The notes: generated by a model not told the origin, from the letters alone. 64,000 nucleotides of DNA from Caballeronia sp. M1242 (GCF_017220215.1 NZ_CP071130.1:62001-126000); one strand, 5' to 3'; positions 1-9,704 are shown, counted from the first letter of the stretch. Program-made: numbers and translations.

Positions 1-2484
1 GACCTGCTGAAGCAGCATGTCGAAGCCGCGCTGACGAACCTCGCCGTGACGCTCGACGGCTTCTCCACGCTCGGCGAGACGCCCGCGCGCTACACGCTCC
101 AGACGGCGTCGGACAAGGGCGGCACGCTCGCGGCATCGGGCAACGTCACGCTCGCCGCCCACACGGCGGACGCGAAGCTCGCGCTCGACGCGTTGGCGTT
201 GCCGCCGCTGCAGCCGTACATCGCGAACATGGTGGCAGCGCGGGTCGTCGCGGGCACGGTGAGCGCGAATCTGCCGGTGTCGGTCGACTGGTCGAAGCCC
301 GACGCGGGCGCGCAGGTCGGCGCGGGCGATGTCACGGTCGCGGGTCTCACGCTCGTGCCGTCGAACGCGGCGGGCGCAGCGCCGATCAAGCTCGGCTCGG
401 CGGTCGCGAAGATCAGCAAGGTCGATGTGGCCGCGCGCACCGCCGCGCTCGACAGCGTGCGGGCGAGCGGCCTCGCGCTCGAGGCGACGCGCCGCAAAGA
501 CGGCAGCATCGATCTGGCGGCGCTCGCGGGACCGCACGAGGCCGCGCCCGAGCAAACGGCGACGCGCAAGGTGCAGAAGGCGCAGCAGGCCGGTCCGGCG
601 TGGCGCTATCAGATCGGTCAGATCGGGCTGGACGGCGCATCGGCGACGTTCACCGACGAAACGCCCGCGCGGCCGGTGAAGCTGAGCGTCGCGCCGCTGT
701 CGGTGGAGCTCAGGCAGTTCAGCGACGACATGACGAAATCGCTTCCCATCGACGGCAAGCTCACGCTCAACGGCCGCGGCGCGCTCGCCGTGAACGGCAA
801 TGTGACGCTCAGTCCGCTCAAGGTCGCGCTGCATGTGAAGGGCGATCAGATGGATGTGTCCGCGTTCGAACCGTATTTCGGCGACAAGCTCAACGTCGAA
901 GTGGCGAGCGCCGCGCTCAACGCGAACGGCGACGTCGCGATTTCGGGCAGCGGCAAGACGCTCGCGGCGTCGTACAAGGGCGACGCCTCGCTCACCGACG
1001 TGCGCATGATCGACAAGGCGACGTCCGACCGCTTCGCCGGCTGGAAGCTGCTGGGTCTCACGAATCTGAAGGCGAGCTACGGCGAGCGCGGCACGGACGT
1101 GGAGGCGGCGCGCGTCACGTTCGCCAATTTCTACGGGCGCGTGCTGCTGGACGCGCAGGGCAAGCTGAATTTGAAGAATGTCGTGGCGAGCGATCACGCA
1201 GCCGGGCAATCGGTGACGCAGCCGGCGGCGTCTGCGTCAGCCTCGGCGCCGGTTGCCGCGAGCGCGCCCGCCGACACGCCGAAATCCGGGCCGCCGGTGA
1301 ACCTGCGCTTCGGCGAGCTCGTCCTGCAGAACGGCCGCGTCACGTACACCGACAACTTCATCAAGCCGAACTACACGGCGAATCTGGTGGCGATCAACGG
1401 GACCATCGGCGCGTTCGGCACGCATTCCACGACGCCCGCGCCCGTCGACGTCACCGCGAAGCTCGCGGCCAACGGACCGGTGTCGATCAAGGGGCAGGTG
1501 AATCCGCTGATCGCGAAGCCCGCGCTCGATCTGACCGCGAGCGCGCACGACGTGGAATTGACCAACCTCACGCCGTATTCGGCGAAGTACGCGGGCTACC
1601 CGATTACCAAGGGCAAGCTGAACGTGGATCTGCACTACATGCTCGCCGACGACAAGCTGACGGCGAACAACCACCTGTTCATCGACCAGTTGACCTTCGG
1701 CGATCACATCGACAATCCGAGCGCGACGAAGCTGCCGGTGCGGCTCGCGGTGTCGCTGCTGAAAAACTCGCGCGGTGAAATCGACGTGAACATTCCGATT
1801 TCCGGCTCGCTGTCGAACCCGGAGTTTTCGGTCGGCGGGCTCGTGTGGCAGGCCATTCTGAACCTCGTGCAGAAGGCCGTCACCGCGCCGTTCTCGCTGC
1901 TGGCGCATGCGTTCGGCGGCAGCGGCGAGGAGCTGAACTACGTTGAATTCGACGCCGGGTCGGCCACGCTCACGGATGCCGCGCAGAAGAAGCTCGAAAC
2001 CATCGCGAAGGCGCTCGCGGACAAGCCGTCGATCCGGCTCGACGTGACCGGCCGCGTCGATCCGAAGGTGGACGAACCGGGCTTGCGCAGCGCGTGGCTC
2101 GACGCGCAGGTGAAGCGCGCGAAGGTGCGCGACATGTCGGGCAATGGCGAGAACGTCGACTGGGCGAGCGTGAAAGTGTCCGGCGACGAGTACGACAAGT
2201 ACCTGACGAAGGTCTACAAGTCGGCCGATTTCAAGAAGCCGCGCAATATGATCGGTCTGACCAAGACTGTGCCGGATGCGGATATGAAGGCCGCGCTGCT
2301 GCAAAACGCGCCGGTCGACGAGGCGTCGTTGCGCGACCTCGCGCAGCGGCGGGCGCAGGCGGTGCAGGAATATTTCGACGGCAAGATCGAAAGCAGCCGG
2401 ATTTTCGTGGTCGCGCCGAAGTTGACTGCCGACGGCATCGACGATAAAGGTGCGGGAAGCCGCGTCGATCTGGGCCTGAAATAG
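1..2484 (+). CDS. DUF748/AsmA-like envelope protein, 5' end cut off
   Basis: The frame is open from the first base, so the N-terminus, which normally carries a membrane anchor, lies outside the window. The visible 827 residues are a long series of amphipathic beta-strand repeats typical of DUF748/AsmA-like proteins, interrupted near residues 400-430 by an Ala/Pro-rich linker. After about residue 645 a segment resembling an OmpA-type domain begins (VEFDAGSATLTDAAQKKL), as is common in the DUF748 family. Members are large periplasm-spanning proteins linked to envelope integrity or lipid transport. The family is clear; the precise role cannot be read from sequence. It ends 50 bp before the DUF29 gene on the same strand. 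Confidence 0.85.
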   Translation, partial: DLLKQHVEAALTNLAVTLDGFSTLGETPARYTLQTASDKGGTLAASGNVTLAAHTADAKLALDALALPPLQPYIANMVAARVVAGTVSANLPVSVDWSKPDAGAQVGAGDVTVAGLTLVPSNAAGAAPIKLGSAVAKISKVDVAARTAALDSVRASGLALEATRRKDGSIDLAALAGPHEAAPEQTATRKVQKAQQAGPAWRYQIGQIGLDGASATFTDETPARPVKLSVAPLSVELRQFSDDMTKSLPIDGKLTLNGRGALAVNGNVTLSPLKVALHVKGDQMDVSAFEPYFGDKLNVEVASAALNANGDVAISGSGKTLAASYKGDASLTDVRMIDKATSDRFAGWKLLGLTNLKASYGERGTDVEAARVTFANFYGRVLLDAQGKLNLKNVVASDHAAGQSVTQPAASASASAPVAASAPADTPKSGPPVNLRFGELVLQNGRVTYTDNFIKPNYTANLVAINGTIGAFGTHSTTPAPVDVTAKLAANGPVSIKGQVNPLIAKPALDLTASAHDVELTNLTPYSAKYAGYPITKGKLNVDLHYMLADDKLTANNHLFIDQLTFGDHIDNPSATKLPVRLAVSLLKNSRGEIDVNIPISGSLSNPEFSVGGLVWQAILNLVQKAVTAPFSLLAHAFGGSGEELNYVEFDAGSATLTDAAQKKLETIAKALADKPSIRLDVTGRVDPKVDEPGLRSAWLDAQVKRAKVRDMSGNGENVDWASVKVSGDEYDKYLTKVYKSADFKKPRNMIGLTKTVPDADMKAALLQNAPVDEASLRDLAQRRAQAVQEYFDGKIESSRIFVVAPKLTADGIDDKGAGSRVDLGLK

Positions 2485-2534
2485 CGGCGTTAGCCGAACG
2501 GACGATCTCGAAGAATAGCGAGGGGCGAATTACG

Positions 2535-3014
2535 ATGAGCCAAACCGGAGATTCGAAAGAAGACGGGAGTCAGCCGATGGGAACGCCTTACGAGCAGGAC
2601 GTTGTCGCGTGGGCCAGGGAACAGGCCGCGCTGCTGCGTGCAGGAAAGCTCACGGCCATCGATATCGAGCATATCGCAGAGGAAATCGAGGACGTGGGGA
2701 AGAGCGAGCAACGCGAACTGGCGAGCCGGATGTCGGTGTTGCTGGCGCATTTGTTGAAGTGGACATATCAGCACGCAAGAGGCAGCAAGAGCTGGAGCCA
2801 TACCATCCGCACGCAGCGCAAAGAAGTGGCATACGCGCTGAACGAAGCGCCGAGCCTGCGCGGAAAGTTCGACGACGCGGCCTGGATCGACGTGGTGTGG
2901 TCGCGCGCACGCAATCTCGCGGAATCGGAAACGGGTCTGGATATCGACGCGTTTCCCGAGACCTGCCCCTGGCCGATGGCGCAGGTCCTCGATCCGGAGT
3001 TTTACCCCGATTGA
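2535..3014 (+). CDS. DUF29 family protein
   Basis: This 159-residue protein has the DUF29 signature throughout: an N-terminal YEQDVVAWAREQAALLR segment, the IDIEHIAEEIEDVGKSE stretch, the LLAHLLKWTYQ helix and a C-terminal FPETCPWPMAQVLDPEFYP motif. It is predicted to be all-helical and cytoplasmic. DUF29 proteins have no established biochemical function. The ATG has an AGGGG stretch about 10 nt upstream; a second in-frame ATG 14 codons later (MGTPYEQD) is an alternative start that would keep the whole domain. It faces the drug-efflux gene tail to tail. Confidence 0.85.
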   Translation: MSQTGDSKEDGSQPMGTPYEQDVVAWAREQAALLRAGKLTAIDIEHIAEEIEDVGKSEQRELASRMSVLLAHLLKWTYQHARGSKSWSHTIRTQRKEVAYALNEAPSLRGKFDDAAWIDVVWSRARNLAESETGLDIDAFPETCPWPMAQVLDPEFYPD

Positions 3015-3033
3015 GCGGAGGCCCGCGCCCGCT

Positions 3034-4602
3034 CTAATGCGCCCCCGCCGCGGCCCCACCTCCGCCGCCCTTCGCCACCTTCGTGATCCAGATGAGCGGG
3101 ATGATCAAAATAAAGATCACCGCCGAGATCAGGAAGATATCGTTCAGGCCCATCATCGCGGCCTGCGAATTTACGGTGAAGTTGAATATGCCGCGCGCCT
3201 GCGCTTCGCTGATATCGAGCGTCGATTGCGACGCGCCGAGCGCCTGCCAGAACGTCGGGTTGAAGGCGTTCGCCTGCTCGGTGAGCCGCTCGTGATGCAG
3301 CGCGATGCGGTCGTCCCACGCATTGCCGGCGAGCGACGTGCCCACCGCGCCGCAAAACACCCGCGCGAAATTCGATAAACCGGCCGCCGCCGGAATCTTC
3401 GAAGGCGGCAGCCCCGATAGCACGATGGCCGTCAGCGGCACGAAGAACATCGCCATCGGGATGCCCTGAAGCAGCGTCGGCAGCACGAGGTGGAACGTGT
3501 CGATCTCGATCACGTATTTCGAGCGCAGCCAGAACACGAACGCGAAGCCGATGAACGCCATCGTCGCGATCACGCGGGCGTCGCTGCGCGGCAGGATCTT
3601 GCCCATGATCGGCGCGAGTATCACGGCGAACACGCCGAGCGGCGCGGTGACGAGCCCGGCATCGACGGACCGGTAATTGAGGTACTGCTGCATCCACTGC
3701 GGCAACAGCACGAGGTTGCCGAAGAACACGCCGTACGCCACCGAAATCGCCACCGTCCCGCCGAAGAAATTGCGCCCGGTGAAGAGCCGCAAATCGACCA
3801 CCGGATTCGCCTCCGTCAGTTCCCACACGACGAAGAACGCGAACGAAATGGCCGCGACGATCGCCAGCACGACGATCACCGGCGACGAGAACCAGTCGAG
3901 GTCGCGTCCCTTGTCGAGCATGATCTGCAGCGACGCCACCCACGCGACGAGCAGCGCGAGCCCGATCACGTCGATCGGCGCCTTGCGCGTCGGCGATTCA
4001 CGCGTGCGGTAGATGAACCACGTCACGCCCGCCGCGAAGATGCCCACCGGTATGTTGATGTAGAAGATCCACGACCACGAATAGCTGTCGGTGATCCACC
4101 CGCCGAGCGCGGGGCCCGCAATCGGCCCGACGGTCGCGGTCATCGCCCAGAGCGAGAGCGCCATCGACGCTTTCTCTTTCGGATACGAGCCGAGCAGAAT
4201 GGCCTGCGAAAGCGGAATCAGCGGCCCGGCCACCGCGCCTTGCAGCACGCGGGCAATCAGCAGCACCGGCAGATTCGGCGCGAGCCCGCAGAGCCAAGAC
4301 GACAGCACGAACATGAGAATCGCGCCGACGAAAAGCCGGATCTGCCCGAGCCGTTGCGTGAGCCAGCCGGTCAGCGGAATGGAAACGGCATTCGACGCCG
4401 CGAACACGGTGATGACCCACGTGCCCTCGTTCACCGACACGCCGAGGTTGCCGGAGATCGTCGGAATCGCGACGTTGGCGATCGACGAATCCAGCACGTT
4501 CATGAAGGTCGCGAGCGCCACGGCGAAGGTGGCGAGCACGAGCTGGCCGCCCTTGAGCGGCGGCGGAGGCGGTGAGGCGTTGGTTTGCGGCGGCGTGCTC
4601 AT
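3034..4602 (-). CDS. DHA2-type MFS drug efflux transporter (EmrB/QacA family)
   Basis: The 522-residue product has 14 predicted transmembrane segments and the family motifs: LDSSIANVAIPTISGNLG in TM1 (the motif D1 region), GWLTQRLGQIRLF (motif A) and a motif C-like stretch GPIAGPALGGWI around TM5. The length and motifs fit proton-driven DHA2 antiporters of the EmrB type, which usually work with an EmrA membrane-fusion partner; none is adjacent here. The N-terminus is Pro-rich and cytoplasmic. A GGGAGATGC stretch precedes the ATG. The substrate cannot be predicted. Confidence 0.9.
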   Translation of the reverse strand: MSTPPQTNASPPPPPLKGGQLVLATFAVALATFMNVLDSSIANVAIPTISGNLGVSVNEGTWVITVFAASNAVSIPLTGWLTQRLGQIRLFVGAILMFVLSSWLCGLAPNLPVLLIARVLQGAVAGPLIPLSQAILLGSYPKEKASMALSLWAMTATVGPIAGPALGGWITDSYSWSWIFYINIPVGIFAAGVTWFIYRTRESPTRKAPIDVIGLALLVAWVASLQIMLDKGRDLDWFSSPVIVVLAIVAAISFAFFVVWELTEANPVVDLRLFTGRNFFGGTVAISVAYGVFFGNLVLLPQWMQQYLNYRSVDAGLVTAPLGVFAVILAPIMGKILPRSDARVIATMAFIGFAFVFWLRSKYVIEIDTFHLVLPTLLQGIPMAMFFVPLTAIVLSGLPPSKIPAAAGLSNFARVFCGAVGTSLAGNAWDDRIALHHERLTEQANAFNPTFWQALGASQSTLDISEAQARGIFNFTVNSQAAMMGLNDIFLISAVIFILIIPLIWITKVAKGGGGGAAAGAH

Positions 4603-4706
4603 GCATCTCCCGGCGAAGCGCCGCGACGTTCAAATCGCGGCCGGATGTCAACGAATCCGCCAGTGTGCCTGCGCTTCAAAAAAGCTGCACAGGCGCCGCC
4701 CGCAGC

Positions 4707-5489
4707 TTACTTCGCTGAAATGTCGATGTTGCCGAGATACTTCTTCGCGTACTTGTCGATGGTGCCGTCCGCCTTCACCTTCGCGATGGCCGCGTCGAGC
4801 TTGGTCTTCAGCGCATCGTCGCCCTTGCGGATGCCGTACGCGATGCCGCTGCCGAGAATCTTGTCGTCGCGCACCGGCGCGCCGGCGAACGAGAAGCCTT
4901 CGCCGTCGGGCTTCGAGAGGAAGCCACTTTGTCCGGCGGGCGCGAGCACGAGCGTCGCGTCGAGACGGCCGGACTTGAGGTCCGCATAGACCTGATTCTG
5001 GTCCTGATACGGCACGATCTTCACGCCTTCATTCTCCCAGTGCGCCTTGGCGAACGTTTCCTGAATGGAGCCTTGCAGCACGCCCACGCTCTTGCCTTTG
5101 AGCGCCGCCGCCGTCGGCTCGATCCCGCTGCCGGTCTTCGCGATGAGTTGCGTCGGCACGCGATACACGACCGTCGTGAAGTCGATCGCCTGGCGGCGCT
5201 GCTCGGTGGCGTTCATCGCGGAATTGATCGCGTCGAACTTGCGGCCCTGCAGCGCGGGAATCAGGCCGTCGAACGACGTTTCGACCCATTTGCACTGCAT
5301 CTTCGCGGCGGCGCAGACGGCGTTGCCCACGTCGATATCGAGTCCTTGCAGTTCGCCCGTCGCCGATTTCGATTCGAACGGCGGGTATTGCGCTTCGACG
5401 CCGAAGCGCAGGGTGTCGGCGGCGAGCGCCGCGCCGCTCGCGAGCGAGCACGCGACGAAAAGCGCGGCGGCGAGGTGGTTGTTCTTCAT
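4707..5489 (-). CDS. Polar amino acid ABC transporter periplasmic binding protein
   Basis: The 260-residue protein starts with a Sec signal peptide (MKNNHLAAALFVACSLASGAALA) followed by a family-3 solute-binding fold: LRFGVEAQYPPFESK, the GLDIDVGNAVCAAAK motif and VGVLQGSIQETFA in the second lobe. These are hallmarks of lysine/arginine/ornithine- or histidine-type binding proteins (ArgT/HisJ family). No permease or ATPase genes are adjacent, so it is either an orphan receptor or works with a distant transporter. The aminotransferase gene lies 24 bp upstream on the same strand, and the two may be co-transcribed. Confidence 0.88.
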   Translation of the reverse strand: MKNNHLAAALFVACSLASGAALAADTLRFGVEAQYPPFESKSATGELQGLDIDVGNAVCAAAKMQCKWVETSFDGLIPALQGRKFDAINSAMNATEQRRQAIDFTTVVYRVPTQLIAKTGSGIEPTAAALKGKSVGVLQGSIQETFAKAHWENEGVKIVPYQDQNQVYADLKSGRLDATLVLAPAGQSGFLSKPDGEGFSFAGAPVRDDKILGSGIAYGIRKGDDALKTKLDAAIAKVKADGTIDKYAKKYLGNIDISAK

Positions 5490-5513
5490 CGTGGTCTCCG
5501 GGAAATCAAAGGG

Positions 5514-6668
5514 CTAGATCTGGCAAAGGCGGCGCGCGCCTTCGATGAGCGTATCGTCGTCCTTCGCGAACGACAGGCGAATCAGGCGATTGTCGGTGCC
5601 GTCCGTGTAGAACGCGGACAGCGGAATGGTCGCGACGCGCGCCTCGCGGATCAGCCGCAGCACGAAATCGCTGTCGGGCGCGTCCGAGATGGCGCTGTAA
5701 CGGGCAAGCATGAAGAAACTGCCTGCGCTCGGCAACAGTTCGAAACGCGAGCCGGCGAGCGCGCGGGCGAGCACGTCGCGCTTGTGCTGATAGAACGGCC
5801 CGAGGTTCAGATAGCTGGATTCGTCCGCGAGCGCCTCGGCGAACGCCATTTGCATCGGCGTGTCGGCGGAGAAGGTCATGAACTGGTGAATCTTGCGGAT
5901 TTCGGCGGTCAGGGCGGCGGGCGCGAGGCAATAGCCGACGCGCCAGCCCGTCACGTGATACGACTTGCCGAACGACGACACGATCACGCTGCGTTCGGCG
6001 AGCGCCGGATAACGCGCCATGCCATGATGCGGCGCGCCGTCGAACACGACGTGCTCGTACACTTCGTCCGACAGCACGATGATTTTCGTGTCGCGCGTGA
6101 GCGCCGTGAGCCGCTCGATGTCGGCGGGCGTGAACGCGCTGCCCGTCGGATTGTGCGGCGTGTTGACGAGAATCATGCGCGTCTTCGGCGTAATTGCGGC
6201 GGCGACTTCGTCCCAGTCGATGCGGAAATTTTCCGGCGACAGCTTGATCGCGATCGGCGTCGCGCCCTGAAGCTGCACGATCGGCGCGTAGCTGTCGAAC
6301 GACGGCTCGAAGTAGATCACCTCGTCGCCGGGATGCACGAGCGCGCTGATGCTCGCATACAGCCCTTCGCTCGCGCTCGCGACCACGGTCACTTCCGTGC
6401 CCGGATCGTACTGCGCGCCGTAGACTTTCTGCGTCTTCAGCGCGATGGCCTCGCGCAGCGCCAGCACACCGGACATCGGCGAATACTGGTTATGTCCTGC
6501 CTGCATGGCTCGCGTGACGCCTTCGACGAGCCTCGTATCGCACGCGAAATTCGGCGCGCCTTGCGACAGGTTCAGCGCGTGATGCTCTTCGGCAAGCTGG
6601 CCGATGACCGTGAAAATGGTGGTGCCGACTTTCGGCAGCTTCGATTCGGGAATACAGGCGCTGTGCAC
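5514..6668 (-). CDS. PLP-dependent aminotransferase, methionine aminotransferase-like
   Basis: This is a fold-type I class I/II aminotransferase of about 385 residues. It shows the substrate region LNLSQGAPNF, the NTPHNPTG motif, LSDEVYEHVVF with the PLP-contacting Asp and Tyr, and SSFGKSYHVTGWRVGY holding the Schiff-base Lys. The N-terminal SKLPKVGTTIFTVI and overall layout most resemble the YbdL/methionine aminotransferase branch, which transaminates 2-oxo-4-methylthiobutanoate, methionine and related amino acids. I prefer a GTG start at 6668 with GGAG 8 nt upstream; a TTG at 6683 is the alternative. It probably shares a transcript with the downstream amino-acid binding protein and is divergent from the LysR gene. 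Confidence 0.87.
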   Translation of the reverse strand: MHSACIPESKLPKVGTTIFTVIGQLAEEHHALNLSQGAPNFACDTRLVEGVTRAMQAGHNQYSPMSGVLALREAIALKTQKVYGAQYDPGTEVTVVASASEGLYASISALVHPGDEVIYFEPSFDSYAPIVQLQGATPIAIKLSPENFRIDWDEVAAAITPKTRMILVNTPHNPTGSAFTPADIERLTALTRDTKIIVLSDEVYEHVVFDGAPHHGMARYPALAERSVIVSSFGKSYHVTGWRVGYCLAPAALTAEIRKIHQFMTFSADTPMQMAFAEALADESSYLNLGPFYQHKRDVLARALAGSRFELLPSAGSFFMLARYSAISDAPDSDFVLRLIREARVATIPLSAFYTDGTDNRLIRLSFAKDDDTLIEGARRLCQI

Positions 6669-6761
6669 GACGGCTCGCTCCAATGGACAGTGCGACGATT
6701 CAACCGCGGCAATAAACGGCCGACAATCGAAACTTTGTCATACTAGCCATGTGCGCCGCTC

Positions 6762-7700
6762 ATGGCTCCTTTCGTTAACCCGATGAAACCGCTGCCCTCG
6801 CTCGACGTTCTCAAAACTTTTCTCGTGGTCGCCCAGAAGCTGAATTTCACGCGCGCCGCCGATGCGCTCAACGTGACGCAGGGCGCGGTCAGCCGGCAGA
6901 TCGCGGGACTGGAGGCGCAGCTCGGCTACGCGCTTTTCGTGCGGCAGGCGCGCGGGCTCGCGCTCACGCATCACGGCGCGCTGCTGATCGCGCCGTTGCA
7001 GCAGGCGTTCGCGCAGATTGGCGACGCGCTCGCCAAGGGCGGCAGCGCCTCCGGGACCTTGCGCGTCAAGTGTCCGACCTGCGCGATGCGCTGGGTGCTC
7101 CCGCGCGTGATCCGGCTGCAGAACGAGCGGCCCGAGCAGGTCGTGGAAGTGACGGCGTCGGTGTCGCACGGCGTCGAGTTCAATGCGGAACAGTTCGACG
7201 CCGCTATCGTCTTCAGCCCGACGTCCGCGAAGCCGTCGGGCAAGGGCCTGACGGTGCATCATCTGTTCGATGAAGTGCTCACGCCGGTCTGCGCGCCCGA
7301 ACTCTGGAAACCGCGCGGCAACGCGGAGCCGACGCCGGACGACCTCGCGGGCCAGACGCTGCTGCACCCGACGCGCGATCGCCGCGACTGGCTCTTGTGG
7401 CTCGGCGCGTACGGCTACGACGGCTTGCCGTCCGCGAAGGCGCAACACTTCGACACGCTCGACCTCGCCATCTCGTCGGCGATGCAGGGGCTGGGCGTCA
7501 CCATCGGCGATGTCTCGCTGATCGAAGAAGACCTGCGCGCGAAACGCGTGATCGCGCCCTTCGCGTTGCGCGTGCCGAGCGGCGCGGCCTACTACCTCGT
7601 CTATCCGGAGCGGCCGGCGCCGTCGCCCGCGTTGCAGCAGTTCGCGCAGTGGCTGAACGGCGAAGCCGCGGCCACGCGCGACAACCTGCGTTTTCAATAG
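6762..7700 (+). CDS. LysR-family transcriptional regulator (GcvA-like)
   Basis: The product of about 312 residues has an N-terminal winged HTH (LKTFLVVAQKLNFTRAADALNVTQGAVSRQIAGLE) and a periplasmic-binding-like effector domain, matching the GcvA subgroup in length and layout. An ATG seven codons downstream (MKPLPSLD) is equally plausible as the start, since neither has a clear ribosome-binding site. It is divergent from the aminotransferase/binding-protein pair, with less than 100 bp between them, so LysR-type control of that pair is the simplest inference. Its 3' end nearly meets that of the next convergent gene. Confidence 0.9.
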   Translation: MAPFVNPMKPLPSLDVLKTFLVVAQKLNFTRAADALNVTQGAVSRQIAGLEAQLGYALFVRQARGLALTHHGALLIAPLQQAFAQIGDALAKGGSASGTLRVKCPTCAMRWVLPRVIRLQNERPEQVVEVTASVSHGVEFNAEQFDAAIVFSPTSAKPSGKGLTVHHLFDEVLTPVCAPELWKPRGNAEPTPDDLAGQTLLHPTRDRRDWLLWLGAYGYDGLPSAKAQHFDTLDLAISSAMQGLGVTIGDVSLIEEDLRAKRVIAPFALRVPSGAAYYLVYPERPAPSPALQQFAQWLNGEAAATRDNLRFQ

Positions 7701-7703
7701 CGC

Positions 7704-8864
7704 CTACATGCCGTGCTTGGTGACGACGGTTTCCCATTGCCCGTTCTTCACCTGATACAGCGTCGATGACGCGTTCTTCAGCGCGCCGTTATCGTCGAAA
7801 GCAATCGGACCCGTGATGCCCTCGAACGAAATCTTCTTAAGCACGGGGCGATACACCTTCGGATCGGCGGAACTCGCCTTCTGCATCGCGTTGATCGCCG
7901 CCCACGCCGCGTCGTAGCCGAACGGCGCGTACGACAGAATCGCGACGCCGAAGCGCTTCTGGAACTTGTCGCTGAACGCCTTGCCTTGCGGCAGCTTGTC
8001 GAGCGGGCTGCCGTATTCCCACGCCTGCGCGCCTTCGGCGGCGTCGCCCGCGAGCTTCAGGAAATCGGCGTCCATCACGCCGCCGCCGCCTACGAACTGT
8101 GCGTTGACGCCGAGCTGCTTCATGCGCTTGACGACCGCCGCCGCTTGTCGGTCCAGTCCGCCGAAGAAAATCAGGTCCGCGTTCAGGGCCTTGATGCGCG
8201 TGAGTTGCGCGCTGAAATCGACGGTCTGGTTGTCGCTGAATTCGCGGCCGACGATATTGCCGCCTTTCGCCTTCACCGCTTTCTCGAACTCGTCGGCTTC
8301 GCCCTGACCGAAGGCCGTGCGGTCGTCGATGATCGCGATGCGCTTCGCTTTCGTCGTCGTGACCGCGTACGCGCCGGCATTGCCCGCGTTCTGGGCGTCG
8401 CTGGAAATCACCGTGAACACGTTCTCGAGGCCGCGCGTGGTGATCGTCGGATTCGTCGCGGCCGGATCGATCATCGGAATGCCGGCGTTGTTGTAGATGG
8501 GCGAAGCGGGCAGCGTCGTGCCGGAATTGAAATGACCGACGACCACCGACACGCCGTCATCGACGAGCTTCTGCGCCGCCTGCACGCCGACGCGCGGGTC
8601 CGCCTGATCGTCTTCCGCCTGAATCTCGAACTTCGCCGTCTTGCCGCCGATGCTGATCTTCTTGGCGTTCGCCTCGTCGAGCGCGAGCTGCACGCCGTTC
8701 TGGAGATCCTTCCCGTAGCCCGCGTTCGCGCCCGTGAGCGGCGCGGCGAAGCCGATCTTAACCGTGACGTCTTCGGCGGCGGCGGTCATGGGCGCGGCGG
8801 CGAATGCGGCGCTCGCGCACGCCACCAGCCATGCCAAGGGTTTGACGCTCGTACGGATACGCAT
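7704..8864 (-). CDS. Branched-chain amino acid ABC transporter binding protein
   Basis: The 386-residue protein has a cleavable signal peptide ending at AAPMTAAAEDV and a Leu/Ile/Val-binding (type I periplasmic) fold: VKIGFAAPLTGANAGYGKDL, the ligand-loop region VVGHFNSGTTLPASPIYN and IAIIDDRTAFGQGEADEF. The start at 8864 is chosen because AAAAGGAGAGG lies 5 nt upstream and the signal peptide begins there; the frame stays open further upstream without support. It is an orphan, with no liv permease or ATPase genes nearby, and resembles LivJ/LivK. Confidence 0.9.
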   Translation of the reverse strand: MRIRTSVKPLAWLVACASAAFAAAPMTAAAEDVTVKIGFAAPLTGANAGYGKDLQNGVQLALDEANAKKISIGGKTAKFEIQAEDDQADPRVGVQAAQKLVDDGVSVVVGHFNSGTTLPASPIYNNAGIPMIDPAATNPTITTRGLENVFTVISSDAQNAGNAGAYAVTTTKAKRIAIIDDRTAFGQGEADEFEKAVKAKGGNIVGREFSDNQTVDFSAQLTRIKALNADLIFFGGLDRQAAAVVKRMKQLGVNAQFVGGGGVMDADFLKLAGDAAEGAQAWEYGSPLDKLPQGKAFSDKFQKRFGVAILSYAPFGYDAAWAAINAMQKASSADPKVYRPVLKKISFEGITGPIAFDDNGALKNASSTLYQVKNGQWETVVTKHGM

Positions 8865-9188
8865 GGTTTCCTCTCCTTTTGTGGTTTGGCAATCCAGGAA
8901 CGCGGCTACTGCATGGAACATGACCAATTACCCGCCCGCAAGACGGAGTTGCCCTCGGCGCGGCGAAAGTCGCATCCGGACCCGCATGGCGGCGGACAAG
9001 CGCAATGTAGGAAGCCAAATTGGCGGCGTCTTGTCGATTCGTCGCGCGGCAACTGCGGATTTCGGCACAGGCGCGGCAGGGCGCTTTTCCAGACGCGGCG
9101 CGGCGTCACGCGTTTCGCCGAGCCCGGGCGCGCGACGATTCGTGCCGCGTCATGCGCTTGGCCTATCGCGCCGATGAAAACGCGCCAT
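8865..9188. other. Intergenic region without a recognisable gene
   Basis: This stretch of about 320 bp separates the divergent binding-protein and MarR genes. Open frames here lack a family signature and a ribosome-binding site. It must carry the promoter for the binding-protein gene, but no hexamer pair stands out. The right end abuts the MarR promoter described separately. Confidence 0.5.
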
Positions 9189-9216
9189 TTGACACGAGTG
9201 CATATACACATATAAG
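9189..9216 (+). promoter_or_regulatory. Promoter of the marR-like gene with embedded operator
   Basis: TTGACA at 9189-9194 and TATAAG at 9211-9216, spaced by 16 bp, make a good sigma-70 promoter 10 bp upstream of the MarR start codon. The spacer contains AGTGCATATACACA, nearly the same as the palindrome AGTGCATATGCACT in front of the next gene, so the regulator probably binds here and represses itself. Confidence 0.65.
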
Positions 9217-9225
9217 CTGCGAGTC

Positions 9226-9654
9226 ATGTCAACGCACTCATCTCCTCTCGACTGCAACTGCTTCGCCATCCGGCAGGCCGCGCGATATGTATCGCAACTC
9301 TACGAGCGGCACATGGGCGAAGTCGGCCTGACTTCGGCGCAATTCACGCTGCTCGCGTCGATTGCGCGCAAGCCCGGCGTGCAGATGGTCGAGCTCGCGG
9401 ACGCCATGGTCATGGACCGCACGACGCTCGTGCGCGCGCTCAAGCCGCTTCAGCGCGACGGCATGGTGCAGGCGGATCAGCAGTCGCCGAATTCGCGCGC
9501 GGTCGGTCTCACGTTGACGGCCGCAGGTAAGGCGCTGCTCGCGCAGGGCGTCGAGAAGTGGCGGACGGCGCAGGCCGAATTCGAGCAGAAATACGGCGAG
9601 AAGCGCGCGAAGTCGTTGCGTCAGATGCTGTTTGAGATCACCGCAATGGATTGA
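9226..9654 (+). CDS. MarR-family transcriptional regulator
   Basis: This 142-residue protein has the MarR winged-helix fold: an N-terminal dimerisation helix, the recognition region VQMVELADAMVMDRTTLVRALKPLQRDG and a wing followed by the conserved VGLTLTAAGKALL stretch. MarR proteins are dimers that release DNA on binding small, often phenolic, ligands. Cys residues near the N-terminus (LDCNCFAIRQAARYV) are shared with a subgroup of the family. Matching AGTGCATATRCAC elements lie in its own promoter and in front of the SDR gene 78 bp downstream, which suggests a regulator-target pair. Confidence 0.9.
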   Translation: MSTHSSPLDCNCFAIRQAARYVSQLYERHMGEVGLTSAQFTLLASIARKPGVQMVELADAMVMDRTTLVRALKPLQRDGMVQADQQSPNSRAVGLTLTAAGKALLAQGVEKWRTAQAEFEQKYGEKRAKSLRQMLFEITAMD

Positions 9655-9667
9655 GTCCAGCAAACCG

Positions 9668-9693
9668 GGCACGCAGGGCCGCGTGCCTTTTTT
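9668..9693 (+). terminator. Rho-independent terminator of the marR-like gene
   Basis: GGCACGC and GCGTGCC form a perfect 7-bp stem around a 6-nt loop, followed directly by six T residues. It lies 14 bp after the MarR stop codon, so the SDR gene has its own promoter. Confidence 0.85.
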
Positions 9694-9704
9694 ATGTCGG
9701 CTAA